Origin: Chloroflexota bacterium
Lineage (GTDB): Bacteria > Chloroflexota > Dehalococcoidia > UBA2979
Length of the DNA: 64,000 nt
Direction: 5' to 3'
NCBI GenBank assembly: GCA_026713865.1
Contig: JAPONQ010000014.1
Coordinates: 1 to 64,000, forward strand
Shown: piece after piece, positions 23,262-32,012 of the stretch
Layout of the letters: the number at the start of each line of letters is the position of its first letter
How positions within the stretch are numbered: position 1 is the first letter of the stretch
The notes under the pieces: model-generated
Told to the model about the DNA's origin: nothing
The model's database searches: none
What the model saw: only the letters and a program-made list of their open reading frames with translations
Made by a program: the position numbers and the translations under genes

Positions 23262-25710
23262 CGAGGACGGCGCCCCCGGCGCGCTCGCCGGACTGCGGGT
23301 CGTCGAGGTCGGGGAGTGGGTCTCCGCCCCCTTCGCCGCCAAGCTCTTCGCCGACTTCGGTGCCGACGTGGTCAAGGTGGAGCGCCCCGGCGCGGGCGAC
23401 CCGGCCCGCACCGACGGCCCCTTCCCGGACGACCGCCCCGATTCCGAGTGCTCGGGGCTCTTCCTCTATCTCAACACCAACAAGCGCGGGGTCCAGCTCG
23501 ACCTCCGGGACGGCGCCGGGAGGGCATCGCTCGAGCGGCTGCTGGAGGAGACCGACCTCCTGATCACCAACCTCCCGCGGCGCCGGCTCCTCGAGACGGG
23601 GCTCGATCCCGAATCGCTGCGGAGCCGGCACCCCGGGCTCATCGTCACGACCATCACGCCCTTCGGCCTCGACGGCCCCTACGCCGACTACCTCGGCGAC
23701 GAGCTCGTGACCTACGCCATGGGTGGACTCGCCTACGCCTCGCCGGGCGTCCCCGACGTCGTCGACGACCCCGAGGCGGAGCCGCCTCTGCACCCGCATA
23801 CCTACGTCGCCGACACCATCGGCGGGCTCGTCGCCGCCGTCGCGAGCATGGTCGCGGTGTTCGGCCGCGGGGACGACGGCGAGGGCGCGCACGTCGACGT
23901 CAGCCAGCAGGCCGCGATCACGGCGATGGAGCAGCGCGATCTCACGGCCTGGTCCTACGGGAACCTGGTGATCGGCCGCATGCCGACCAGCATCGCCCGC
24001 ATGCCGAACTACTACCTCCCGTGCCGGGACGGCTACGTCGCGCTCGCGGCCCCCTGGGACCACCAGTGGGCCCGCCTCGTGAAGATGATGGGAAGCCCCG
24101 AGTGGGCGCTCTCCGAGCTCTTCTGCGACGACGCCGGGCGGACGGCCTACTGGGACGCGCTCAAGCTGCTGCTCACCGACTGGACGATGCGACACGACGG
24201 CGAGGAGATCGTCCGCATGGCCGACGAGGCCGGGCTTCCGTTCTTCGCCTACTACTCCATCGCCGAGAGCGCGGAATCCGAGCACGTCCGCGCACGCGGG
24301 AGCCTCGTCGAGCAGTCGGCGGGCGGGCGCACGCTGCGGATGCCGGGTGCACCGCTCGCGATGCACGGCACGCCGTGGACCATCCGGCGGCCCGCGCCGC
24401 GCCTCGGCGAGCACACCGACGAGGTGCTCGCGGGGCGGGAGCGCCCCCCGGCGGCTCCGCGGGCGCCGGCCGGTGCGGCCTCGCCGCGCCCGCTCCCGCT
24501 CGCCGGCGTGCGCGTGCTCGACTTCGGTCAGGTCATCGCCATGCCCTTCGGGAGCCAGTGGCTCGCCTGGCTCGGGGCCGAGGTGCTCCTGGTCGAGTCG
24601 GTGAAGCACATGACCGCGCGCGTCACGCCGCCCTACGTCGGGGGGGTCGCGCACCACGACAACTCGGGCCACTTCAACCTGCTCAACGGCTCGAAGAAGA
24701 GCCTGCGCATCGACATGGGGACGCCGGAGGGGCTCGCGCTGCTCAAGCGCCTCGTCCCGCTCTGCGATGTGATGATCGACAACTTCAAGACGGGCGTGCT
24801 GGAGAAGCTGGGGCTCGGACCGGACGTCGTCCGCGGGCTCCACCCCGAGATCGTGCAGCTCTCCTTCGGGGCGTTCGGGCGCAGCGGTCCGATGCGCACG
24901 CAGGGCGGGCTCCACTCGGCCGTGAACCTCTTCTCGGGCGTCGCCGAGGTGACGGGGTATGCCGGCGGGATGCCGCGCATCCTGGGCGGCGTGCTGCCCG
25001 ATCCGATCGCCGGCTCCTACGCCGTCTTCGGGGCCCTGGCCGCGCTGCGCCACCGGCGGCGCGGGGGCGGCGGCCAGTACATCGACGGCGCGATGTTCGA
25101 GGGCATGATCTCCCTCGTCCCGCAGGCCGTGATCGACGTGACGATGAACGGGCGCGCACCGCAGCGCATCGGGAACCGCGACCATCGCAAGGTTCCGCAC
25201 AACCTCTACCGGGCCGCCGGGGACGACGAGTGGGTGGCGATCTCCGTCGACCCCGAGGTCTCCGACGCGAGCGGCCCCGACGCGCAGTGGCGCGCGCTCT
25301 GCGCGGTGATCGGCGCCGATGCGCGCGATCCGCTCTTCTCCACGCCCGGGGCGCGGCGGGCGAACGAGGACGCCCTCGACGCCCGCATCACGGCGTGGAC
25401 GCGGGAGCGCACGCCGCAGCGGGCGACCGAGCTGCTGCAGGCGGCCGGCGTGCCCGCCGGACCCGTGCTTCGCCCCGACCAGCTGCACGAGGATCCGCAG
25501 CTGCGCGCGCGGGGCTTCCTGGTGGAGACCGAACACCCCACGGGCGGACGCCGGCGCCACCCCGGGATCCCGTGGCGCGCCTCCCACCTCGAGCCGGCGT
25601 ACCGGGCGGCGCCGCTTCTCGGCGAGCACACCCGCGACGTGCTGACGGGGCTGCTCGGCCTCACCGCTGCCGAATACGACGCACTCGACGAGGCGGGCGT
25701 CCTCCGTTAG
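23254..25710 (+). CDS. Fused double CaiB/BaiF-type (family III) CoA-transferase
   Basis: An 818-residue protein made of two family-III CoA-transferase domains in tandem. The first covers about 1-395, starting LAGLRVVEVGEWVSAPFAA, with the catalytic-Asp region TYVADTIGGLVAAV. The second covers about 410-818, starting LAGVRVLDFGQVIAMPFGS, with the catalytic-Asp region LPDPIAGSYAVFGALAALRH. Both aspartates are kept, so both halves may be active. Most members are about 400-residue homodimers that interlock; the fusion would form the equivalent within one chain. It probably activates an organic acid to its CoA thioester for the acyl-CoA dehydrogenases that follow. Confidence 0.93.
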   Translation: MTSEDGAPGALAGLRVVEVGEWVSAPFAAKLFADFGADVVKVERPGAGDPARTDGPFPDDRPDSECSGLFLYLNTNKRGVQLDLRDGAGRASLERLLEETDLLITNLPRRRLLETGLDPESLRSRHPGLIVTTITPFGLDGPYADYLGDELVTYAMGGLAYASPGVPDVVDDPEAEPPLHPHTYVADTIGGLVAAVASMVAVFGRGDDGEGAHVDVSQQAAITAMEQRDLTAWSYGNLVIGRMPTSIARMPNYYLPCRDGYVALAAPWDHQWARLVKMMGSPEWALSELFCDDAGRTAYWDALKLLLTDWTMRHDGEEIVRMADEAGLPFFAYYSIAESAESEHVRARGSLVEQSAGGRTLRMPGAPLAMHGTPWTIRRPAPRLGEHTDEVLAGRERPPAAPRAPAGAASPRPLPLAGVRVLDFGQVIAMPFGSQWLAWLGAEVLLVESVKHMTARVTPPYVGGVAHHDNSGHFNLLNGSKKSLRIDMGTPEGLALLKRLVPLCDVMIDNFKTGVLEKLGLGPDVVRGLHPEIVQLSFGAFGRSGPMRTQGGLHSAVNLFSGVAEVTGYAGGMPRILGGVLPDPIAGSYAVFGALAALRHRRRGGGGQYIDGAMFEGMISLVPQAVIDVTMNGRAPQRIGNRDHRKVPHNLYRAAGDDEWVAISVDPEVSDASGPDAQWRALCAVIGADARDPLFSTPGARRANEDALDARITAWTRERTPQRATELLQAAGVPAGPVLRPDQLHEDPQLRARGFLVETEHPTGGRRRHPGIPWRASHLEPAYRAAPLLGEHTRDVLTGLLGLTAAEYDALDEAGVLR

Positions 25711-25756
25711 CCCGCGGGGGCTCGTCGCCCGGTCCCGCTCCGGCCCCGCGCTGCGG

Positions 25757-25762
25757 TAGAGT
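25757..25762 (+). promoter_or_regulatory. Candidate internal -10 (TAGAGT)
   Basis: TAGAGT lies 64 bases before the first acyl-CoA dehydrogenase, in a 116-base gap. It is the same hexamer as in the fur-cbi promoter. Confidence 0.35.
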
Positions 25763-25826
25763 CGCCCCGGCCGCCCTGTCACCCCCGGCGCCGCCGGGCC
25801 GCCGGCAGCGGTCGGGAGGAGCAGCG

Positions 25827-27017
25827 ATGGACTTCGCGCTCGACGCCGGGCAGGAGGCGTTCCGCGCCGAGCTCTGCGGATTCCTCTCCTCCGAGCTCAG
25901 CGACGAGGTGCGCGCGAGCCATCGCGACCCGCGCGAGTGGGACGGCTGGGAGGCGACCTTCGCCGGCGAGTTCCGCCGGCGCCTCGGCGCCCGCGGCTTC
26001 ATCGGCGCCACCTGGCCCGTCGAGTACGGCGGCGGCGGTCGCGACGCGAGGGAACGCGTCATCTTCGCGGAGGAGATGGAATACCACGACGCTCCCGCGT
26101 TCGACCGCTCCGTCACCTACGTGCCGGACGCCATCCTCCAGTTCGGGAGCGAGGCGCAGAAGCGCGACTTCCTCCCGCGCCTGGCCCGCGGCGAGTGCAC
26201 CTTCTTCCTCGGCTACAGCGAGCCCGACGCCGGATCGGATCTCGCGAGCCTGCAGGCGCGCGCCGAGGCACGGGGCGACACCTTCATCGTGACGGGCCAG
26301 AAGGCGTACTCCTCCGGCGCCGACCGCGCCGACTACGGGTGGGTCGCGGCCAGGACCGACCCCGAGGCGCCGAAGCACCGCGGCATCTCGCTCTTCATCG
26401 TCGACATGGCGAGCCCGGGCATCGAGATCGCCCGCCACGAGACGACGGCGGGATGGGAGCATCACTCCGTCGCCTTCGACTCGGTCGAGGTGCCGCGATC
26501 GGCGCTCGTGGGCGAGCTCAACGGGGGCTGGCGCGTCATCATGGGCGCCATCGATGCCGAGCGCGCCTCGCTCGCCGCCCCCGGTCTCCTCCGCGCGCAG
26601 CTCGACCGGCTCACCGAGCACTGCCGCCGGGCGCCCGCGGGCGGCGAGGCGGGCGGGGGCGTGCTGCTCGACGATGCGGCCGTGGCGGATCGCCTCGCGC
26701 GGCTCGCTATAGAGGCCGACGCCGCACAGCTCATCTCCTACTGGGTCGCCTCGCTGATCGCGGCCGGCGAGAGGCCCCAGCACGAGACCTCGCTCGCCCT
26801 GCTCGTCAAGCGCGAGACGGCGCGCGCGCTCGACGTGGCGGCGCTCGAGCTGCTGGGGGCCGGCGGCGCCCTCCGGCCCGAGGCGCCGGCGGCGGCGCTG
26901 GGAGGCTCCGTCCTGCGCGAGTATCTCGATCACCTCTACTTCCACTTCGCGGCGGGAGGCTTCGACATCACGCGCAACGTGATCGCGACGAGGGGGCTGG
27001 GCCTGCCGCGCGGGTAG
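25827..27017 (+). CDS. Acyl-CoA dehydrogenase (large subunit-like of a pair)
   Basis: A 396-residue flavin enzyme that introduces an alpha-beta double bond into an acyl-CoA. The sequence shows ATWPVEYGGGGRDARERVIF, FFLGYSEPDAGSDLASLQ (the flavin/substrate loop), FIVTGQKAYSSGAD and the C-terminal DITRNVIATRGLGLPRG. ATG at 25827 behind GGGAGGAG. It is followed 25 bases later by a second, more divergent member, as in heteromeric alpha2beta2 dehydrogenases of steroid side-chain breakdown. Confidence 0.92.
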   Translation: MDFALDAGQEAFRAELCGFLSSELSDEVRASHRDPREWDGWEATFAGEFRRRLGARGFIGATWPVEYGGGGRDARERVIFAEEMEYHDAPAFDRSVTYVPDAILQFGSEAQKRDFLPRLARGECTFFLGYSEPDAGSDLASLQARAEARGDTFIVTGQKAYSSGADRADYGWVAARTDPEAPKHRGISLFIVDMASPGIEIARHETTAGWEHHSVAFDSVEVPRSALVGELNGGWRVIMGAIDAERASLAAPGLLRAQLDRLTEHCRRAPAGGEAGGGVLLDDAAVADRLARLAIEADAAQLISYWVASLIAAGERPQHETSLALLVKRETARALDVAALELLGAGGALRPEAPAAALGGSVLREYLDHLYFHFAAGGFDITRNVIATRGLGLPRG

Positions 27018-27042
27018 CCGCGGGCGGCCGGGGGGGGCGGCG

Positions 27043-28200
27043 ATGGACCTGGTAGCGAGCGAGGAGCAGCGACTGCTGCGCGACGCCGCCCTGCTCTTCG
27101 CGCGCGAGCGCATGGGGCACGAGCGGGCGCGCGCCCTCGAGCAGCGCGCCGCCGCGGGCGACCACGCGCACGACGCCGAGCTCGCCTCCGAGCTCGGCTC
27201 GCTCGGCTGGAGCGGCGCGGCGCTGCCGGCGGCGCAGGGCGGCGAGGGTCTCGGACTGCTCGAGCTCGCGCTCGTGATCGAGGCCTGCGGGACGGCGCCT
27301 CTCCCCACCACGCTCTTCGGGAGCGTCGTCGAGGCGGGGCTGCTGATCGCCGGCGGGGGGAGCGATGAGCAGCGGGCCCGCTGGCTGCCCCGGATCGCAG
27401 CCGGCGAGGCGGTGCTGACGGCGGCGCTGCTGGAGCAGGAGGGGGAGTTCGCGGCGAGCGCGCTCCGGACACGGGCGGAGCCGCGCGCGGGCGGCGGCTA
27501 CCGTATCGAGGGCGCCAAGGTGCTGGTCCGGGACGCCGGCGCCGCCGACGCGGTGATCGTCGCGGCGCGCGACGACTCCGCCGGGCAGGCGCCCGGGGTG
27601 AGCCTGCTTCTCGTCGAGCGCGGCACGCCGGGGCTGGAGCTGCGGCCGCAGCCCCCGGCCGCGGGCGAACCCCTCTTCTCGCTCCGCCTCGACGGCGTCG
27701 AGGTCGGGCAGGAGGCGCTGCTGGGACCCCCCGGCGCCGGGCGGGAGCACGTCGAGCGGCTGCTGGCGCGGGGCGCCGCCCTGAAGGCGGCGGAGCTCGT
27801 GGGGATCGGCCAGGCGGCGCTCGACCTCACCCTCGACTACGCCCGGGAGCGGACGCAGTTCGGGCGCCCGATCGGCTCCTTCCAGGCGGTGCAACATCAC
27901 TGCGCCGACATCTACCGCGAGGTCGCCGCGTGCCGCCTTCTCGCCTACCGGGCCGCGTGGTCGCTCGACCGCGCCGACGGCGAGCTGCCGCCATCGGCGG
28001 TGCGCCGCGCCGTCGCCTCGGCCAAGGCGAAGGCGAGCGAGGCGATACCGTGGGCGACGCGCCTCGCGCACCAGGTACACGGCGGCGTCGGCTACTACCG
28101 CGACTACCCGCTGGAGATCTTCACGCGGCGCGCGATCGCGGCGGCGGCGGCCTACGGCGATGCGCGCTACCATCGGCGGCGGCTCGCCGGGGTGCTCTAG
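27043..28200 (+). CDS. Acyl-CoA dehydrogenase (second, divergent subunit of a pair)
   Basis: A 385-residue acyl-CoA dehydrogenase-fold protein. The N-terminal and middle domains are poorly conserved: the substrate loop reads ALLEQEGEFAASALRTRAE, with no EPxAGSD motif. The C-terminal FAD contact RTQFGRPIGSFQAVQHHCAD and HQVHGGVGYYRDYPLE are well kept. This split of conserved elements between two adjacent genes is typical of obligate heteromers. Neither partner alone may be active. The next crotonase begins 22 bases downstream. Confidence 0.9.
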   Translation: MDLVASEEQRLLRDAALLFARERMGHERARALEQRAAAGDHAHDAELASELGSLGWSGAALPAAQGGEGLGLLELALVIEACGTAPLPTTLFGSVVEAGLLIAGGGSDEQRARWLPRIAAGEAVLTAALLEQEGEFAASALRTRAEPRAGGGYRIEGAKVLVRDAGAADAVIVAARDDSAGQAPGVSLLLVERGTPGLELRPQPPAAGEPLFSLRLDGVEVGQEALLGPPGAGREHVERLLARGAALKAAELVGIGQAALDLTLDYARERTQFGRPIGSFQAVQHHCADIYREVAACRLLAYRAAWSLDRADGELPPSAVRRAVASAKAKASEAIPWATRLAHQVHGGVGYYRDYPLEIFTRRAIAAAAAYGDARYHRRRLAGVL

Positions 28201-28222
28201 CGGCATCCGGCCCGAGGAGACG

Positions 28223-29038
28223 ATGGACTACGAGTACCTGCAGCTCGAGCAGAGCGACGACGGCGTCGTCACCCTCTGGATCGACGATCCCGAGAACAAC
28301 AACGCCGTCAATTTCGTGATGAACCGCGAACTCGCGGACGCCATCGAGCGCATCGACGAGGACGATGCGGCCAGGGTCCTCGTGCTGACCGGACGCGGCC
28401 GCATCTTCTGCTCGGGCGGGAACATCGGCCAGATGACGGCGCAGGGACGCTCGCTCGAGCCGGATGAGAAGACGCTTCGCGAGCGGCTCCACCCCGCCGA
28501 GTCCGACATCCGCCGCGTCACGGTCGCGCTCCGGCGCATGTCGAAGCCGGCGATCGCCGCCGTCAACGGACCGGCCGTGGGCTCCGGGGTCGGCCTCGCC
28601 GCGGGCTGCGACGTCAGGCTCGCGGCGCCGGAGGCGCGCTTCGGCTGGGTCTTCACGCGGCGCGGCATCCTCCCCGACGACGGAAGCCTCAAGCTCGTGC
28701 TCGACATCCTCGGCTACGCCCGCACGTTCGAGTGGGGGGTCAGGGGCGGCCGGCTCGAGGCCGACGAGGCACTCCGCTGGGGCTTCGTCTCGGAGGTCGT
28801 CGCCCAAGAGCAGCTGCTCCCGCGCGCCCGCGCCCTCGCCCGCGAGATTATCGCCTCCGTCCCGCCGCTCACGGCCCGCCTCTTCAAGCTCGCGCTGGTC
28901 GATGCGCTCGATCGCCCGCTGGAAGAGGCGATCCGCTTCACCGAGCGGGCACAGCAGCTCGCCCGCGAGAGCGAGGATCACACGGAGGCCCTGCGCGCGT
29001 ATGCGGAGCGCCGGCCACCCGGCTGGTCGGGACGCTGA
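28223..29038 (+). CDS. Enoyl-CoA hydratase/isomerase family protein
   Basis: A 271-residue crotonase. Oxyanion segments are FCSGGNIGQM and NGPAVGSGVGLAAGCD. The two hydratase glutamates are replaced, but the acidic residues of RGILPDDGSLKLVL occupy the isomerase-type site. I chose ATG 28223 behind GAGGAG. It sits where hydration of the enoyl-CoA made by the preceding dehydrogenase pair would be expected. The RidA-type gene starts two bases after its stop. Confidence 0.88.
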   Translation: MDYEYLQLEQSDDGVVTLWIDDPENNNAVNFVMNRELADAIERIDEDDAARVLVLTGRGRIFCSGGNIGQMTAQGRSLEPDEKTLRERLHPAESDIRRVTVALRRMSKPAIAAVNGPAVGSGVGLAAGCDVRLAAPEARFGWVFTRRGILPDDGSLKLVLDILGYARTFEWGVRGGRLEADEALRWGFVSEVVAQEQLLPRARALAREIIASVPPLTARLFKLALVDALDRPLEEAIRFTERAQQLARESEDHTEALRAYAERRPPGWSGR

Positions 29039-29040
29039 GC

Positions 29041-30213
29041 GTGACCGGGAACGCGCCGCTGAAGAGGGCGATCGAGCCCGCGAGCTTCCCCTGGATGGAT
29101 GCCTCGCGCTACGCCTTCTGCCTCGCCATGGAGGCCGGCGGCGCCACCTGGCTCTCGGGCCACACCGCGGCCCGCTACGAGCCGGGGCGCGACGTCGTTA
29201 CCGCCGAGGGCGATCTCGAGGCGCAGAGCCGCATCGTCTACGAGAAGGCGCGCGTGATCCTGGAGGCCGCCGGCCTCGGATTCGACGACGTCGCGCACAG
29301 CATCGAGTACCTGGCCCCGGGAGCGCTCGGAGCCGGGGACGCGCGATGCCTCGCCGACCTCCGGGGAGAGCACTTCGGCGCCCACCGCCCCGCCCTCTCG
29401 ACCGTCGCCGTCAAGTCCCTGCTGCGCCCCGAGGCCCTCGTCGAGATCGAGCTCGTCGCGCGCCCGGGCGGAGGCGAGACCGTCGAGGCGGCCGGAACGC
29501 TGGCCCGGCGGGGCGGCGACCTGCTCGTGATCCCCGCGCTCGACGCGCCCGGAGACGATCTCGGCTCGCAGACCCGGGCCATCTACGACCGCGCCGCCCG
29601 GGTGCTCGACGCCGCCGGACTCGGTTGGGAGCACGTGGTCAAGACCACCGACTTCCTGGACGTCTCGGCCCTGCGCGACTACCGCGTGACGGCCGACGTG
29701 CGCCGCGAGCGCTTCGGAGCGCACGACGCCTCCGAGTTCCCCGCCTCCACGGGGATCATCATGGAGCGCCTCGCGACGCCGGGCGCCCTCATCCAGGTGG
29801 AGTTCATCGCCTCGACGAGGCCGCGCGAGGGGATCGCGGCGCCGTGGCCCCACCACCCGCGTCTCACCTACGCGCCGGCGGTGCGCGCCGGCCAGTTCCT
29901 CTTCATCTCGGGCATGGCCGCCTTCAACCCCGAGACGAACGCGACCGAGCACGAGGGCGACGTCATCGCCCAGTCGCGTTATGTATACGAGAACATCGCT
30001 CGCCTGATGGAGGCGGCCGGGGGCTCGCTCGAGAACGTGATCAAGACCGTCGAGTACGTCGCACCCGCCGCCGCCGAGCGCTACCCGCGAACCGGTCGCG
30101 TCCGGACCGACCTTTTCGATCGCCCCTATCCCGCCTCCACGGGCGTCATCTGCGAGCGCCTCATTCGCTCCGACCTTCTCATTGAGGTCGACGCCATCGC
30201 GGTGCTGCCGTGA
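29041..30213 (+). CDS. Triple-domain RidA (YjgF/YER057c/UK114) family protein
   Basis: A 390-residue protein that I read as three RidA domains in tandem, about 20-145, 150-265 and 275-390. Each has a strand-helix pattern such as VYEKARVILEAAGLGFDDV, IYDRAARVLDAAGLGWEHV and VYENIARLMEAAGGSLENV, and ends with PALSTVAVKSL, PASTGIIMERL and PASTGVICERL. RidA is normally about 130 residues, trimeric, and deaminates enamines/imines using an Arg in the PxR segment. That Arg is absent from all three domains. One chain could therefore replace the trimer, with three different inter-domain clefts. GTG start; coupled to neighbours on both sides. Confidence 0.9.
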   Translation: MTGNAPLKRAIEPASFPWMDASRYAFCLAMEAGGATWLSGHTAARYEPGRDVVTAEGDLEAQSRIVYEKARVILEAAGLGFDDVAHSIEYLAPGALGAGDARCLADLRGEHFGAHRPALSTVAVKSLLRPEALVEIELVARPGGGETVEAAGTLARRGGDLLVIPALDAPGDDLGSQTRAIYDRAARVLDAAGLGWEHVVKTTDFLDVSALRDYRVTADVRRERFGAHDASEFPASTGIIMERLATPGALIQVEFIASTRPREGIAAPWPHHPRLTYAPAVRAGQFLFISGMAAFNPETNATEHEGDVIAQSRYVYENIARLMEAAGGSLENVIKTVEYVAPAAAERYPRTGRVRTDLFDRPYPASTGVICERLIRSDLLIEVDAIAVLP

Positions 30214-30740
30214 GCGATGCCTCCCCGGGGGCGTCGCTGCTCACCGACGAGCTCCGCGGCTGGATCGGGCGCGAGGCCTCCTACGAGGCGCCCGAGGAGC
30301 TCGGGCGCGCCGCCATCCGCTACTACGCGCTGGCGCTCTCCGACGACAACCCGCTCTACCGCGACGACTCTCATGCCCGGAGCACGCGCTTCGGCGGCGT
30401 GATCGCGCCCCCGACGCTGGTGGTCGAGACGAACCAGTACGCCGACCTGCCGCTCCGCCCCGAGGACGGGTACAACGGCCACGTCTGGGAGGGCCTGCCC
30501 CTCCCCGTGCCGTGTACGCTGGTGCGCGGCGGGAACGAGTACGAGCTGCTCCGGCCGGTCCGACCCGGCGACCGCCTCCTCGTGCGCTGGCGCATCGAGG
30601 AGATCAGCGAGCGTCGCGGCCGGGCCGGCCCCCTGCTCGTGCTGGTCGCGCGCGCCGAGTACCGCAACCAGCACGGCGAACTGCTCGCAACCAACCTCGA
30701 CACGACGATCTTCCTGCCCGACGGCGGAGGGGGCTCGTGA
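30210..30740 (+). CDS. MaoC-N / FAS1-like dehydratase, first half of a split hydratase
   Basis: A 176-residue single hotdog of the FAS1-like dehydratase type: ALALSDDNPLYRDDSHARS, FGGVIAPPTLVVETNQY and YELLRPVRPGDRLLVRWRI. It overlaps the RidA-type gene by four bases and the following MaoC gene by one. Together the two small genes equal the fused double-hotdog protein encoded at 14352-15224. They probably form a heterodimer that hydrates an enoyl-CoA, with the catalytic residues mainly in the second half. Confidence 0.87.
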   Translation: MSDASPGASLLTDELRGWIGREASYEAPEELGRAAIRYYALALSDDNPLYRDDSHARSTRFGGVIAPPTLVVETNQYADLPLRPEDGYNGHVWEGLPLPVPCTLVRGGNEYELLRPVRPGDRLLVRWRIEEISERRGRAGPLLVLVARAEYRNQHGELLATNLDTTIFLPDGGGGS

Positions 30741-31168
30741 TGCGCTTCGATGAGGTGAAGCCCGGCCAGGAGCTCCCCGAGCTGCGCGTCGCGCTCACCC
30801 ACGAGCTGCTCGCCGCGTACGCCGGCGCGACCTGGGACTTCCACCGCTACCACTACGACGCCGACTTCGCCCGCGAGGTGGCCGGCGCTCCCGACGCGTT
30901 CGTCGACGGCCAGATGCTGGGCGCACTGCTCGCCCGGCAGCTGATGGCCTGGTCGGCGCCGGAGGGCTGGGTGCGGCGCCTCGCCCTCCGCTACCGCTCG
31001 ATGTCGTTCCCCGGCGAGACGCTCGTCTTCTCAGGGAGCGTGCGCGCCACCCGCGTCGAGGGCGCCAGCGGGCTCACCGAGCTGGATCTCACCGTGACCG
31101 CTCTCGACGGGCGCGATGTCGCCGTACCGGCGAGCGCCACCGTCGAGCTGCCCGCGACCGTGCAGTAG
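30740..31168 (+). CDS. MaoC-type dehydratase, second half of a split hydratase
   Basis: A 142-residue hotdog with FHRYHYDADFAREVAG, holding the catalytic His and Asp of hydratase-2 proteins, followed by FVDGQMLGALLARQL. I took the ATG at 30740, which shares its A with the upstream TGA; a GTG three bases earlier would give GTGA coupling. It is the partner of the 176-residue protein just before it. It probably follows the crotonase/dehydrogenase step or acts on an alternative enoyl-CoA. Confidence 0.87.
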   Translation: MRFDEVKPGQELPELRVALTHELLAAYAGATWDFHRYHYDADFAREVAGAPDAFVDGQMLGALLARQLMAWSAPEGWVRRLALRYRSMSFPGETLVFSGSVRATRVEGASGLTELDLTVTALDGRDVAVPASATVELPATVQ

Positions 31169-31183
31169 CGGAGGAGGCACCCC

Positions 31184-31972
31184 ATGACGGACGGAGCGGA
31201 GGCGGCCGTCCTCTTCGAGGCCGACGGACACGTCGCCCGCATCACGCTCAACCGGCCGCACGCGATGAACGCGCTCGACACGGCGGCCCGGGAGCCGCTG
31301 CTCGAGGCGATGACGCGCGTCCACGAGGACCCCGGGATCCGCGTCGGGATCCTGACCGGCGCCGGCGGCCGCGCCTTCAGCGCGGGCGCCGATCTCAAGG
31401 AGTGGGCGCGGCCGGACTCGCCCGGCTTCTCCGGGGGTTCCGCGCAGGACGCCCTCGCCAAGGAGCCGGGCGACGAGTTCTTCACGATCCGCGTGGCCAA
31501 GCCGCTGATCGCCGCGATCGACGGCTACTGCCTGGCGGGAGGACTCGAGCTCGCCCTCGCCTGCGACCTGCGCATCGCGACGCCCGCCTCCTCCTTCGGC
31601 CTCCCGGAGGTGCAGCGCGGCTTCCCGCCGGGCGGCGGAGGGGTGCAGAGGCTGGTGCGCGCGATCTCCCTCGCGCCGGCGATGGAGATGCTATTGACGG
31701 GTGAGCGCATCGACGCCGAGACGGCGCTTCGCTGGGGCCTGGTGTCACGCCTCGTCCCCAGCGAGGAGCTGCTGGCCACCGCCACCGATCTCGCCGAGCG
31801 CATCGCGGCGAATGCGCCCCTCGCCACACGCGTCGTCAAGGAGCTCGCGCTCGCGAGCCCCGATCAGCCGCTCGGACAGGCGCTGCAACTCGGAAGCGTG
31901 CTGCGCTGGATCGTGGGGCAGACGCCCGAGGCACAGGAGGGTCCGCGCGCTTTCGCGCGGGGCGACGGCTAG
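31184..31972 (+). CDS. Enoyl-CoA hydratase
   Basis: A 262-residue crotonase with both catalytic glutamates of the hydratase type, in LAGGLELALACD and FGLPEVQRGFPPGGGG. The oxyanion motif FSAGADLKEW is standard. Of the three general crotonases in the window it is the one best equipped for true enoyl-CoA hydration. ATG after GGAGGAGG, 15 bases behind the MaoC gene, so it is part of the same plus-strand operon. Confidence 0.92.
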   Translation: MTDGAEAAVLFEADGHVARITLNRPHAMNALDTAAREPLLEAMTRVHEDPGIRVGILTGAGGRAFSAGADLKEWARPDSPGFSGGSAQDALAKEPGDEFFTIRVAKPLIAAIDGYCLAGGLELALACDLRIATPASSFGLPEVQRGFPPGGGGVQRLVRAISLAPAMEMLLTGERIDAETALRWGLVSRLVPSEELLATATDLAERIAANAPLATRVVKELALASPDQPLGQALQLGSVLRWIVGQTPEAQEGPRAFARGDG

Positions 31973-32012
31973 GATCCCCGGTCGCCCCGGGGAGCGAGGG
32001 GAGCTCGCAGCA

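Noticed and set aside
23143-25782. An 879-codon open frame on the minus strand
   Set aside because: It is antisense to the clearly coding CaiB/BaiF fusion, has a low-complexity Arg/Gly/Pro composition and no motifs. Long antisense frames are expected in DNA this GC-rich.
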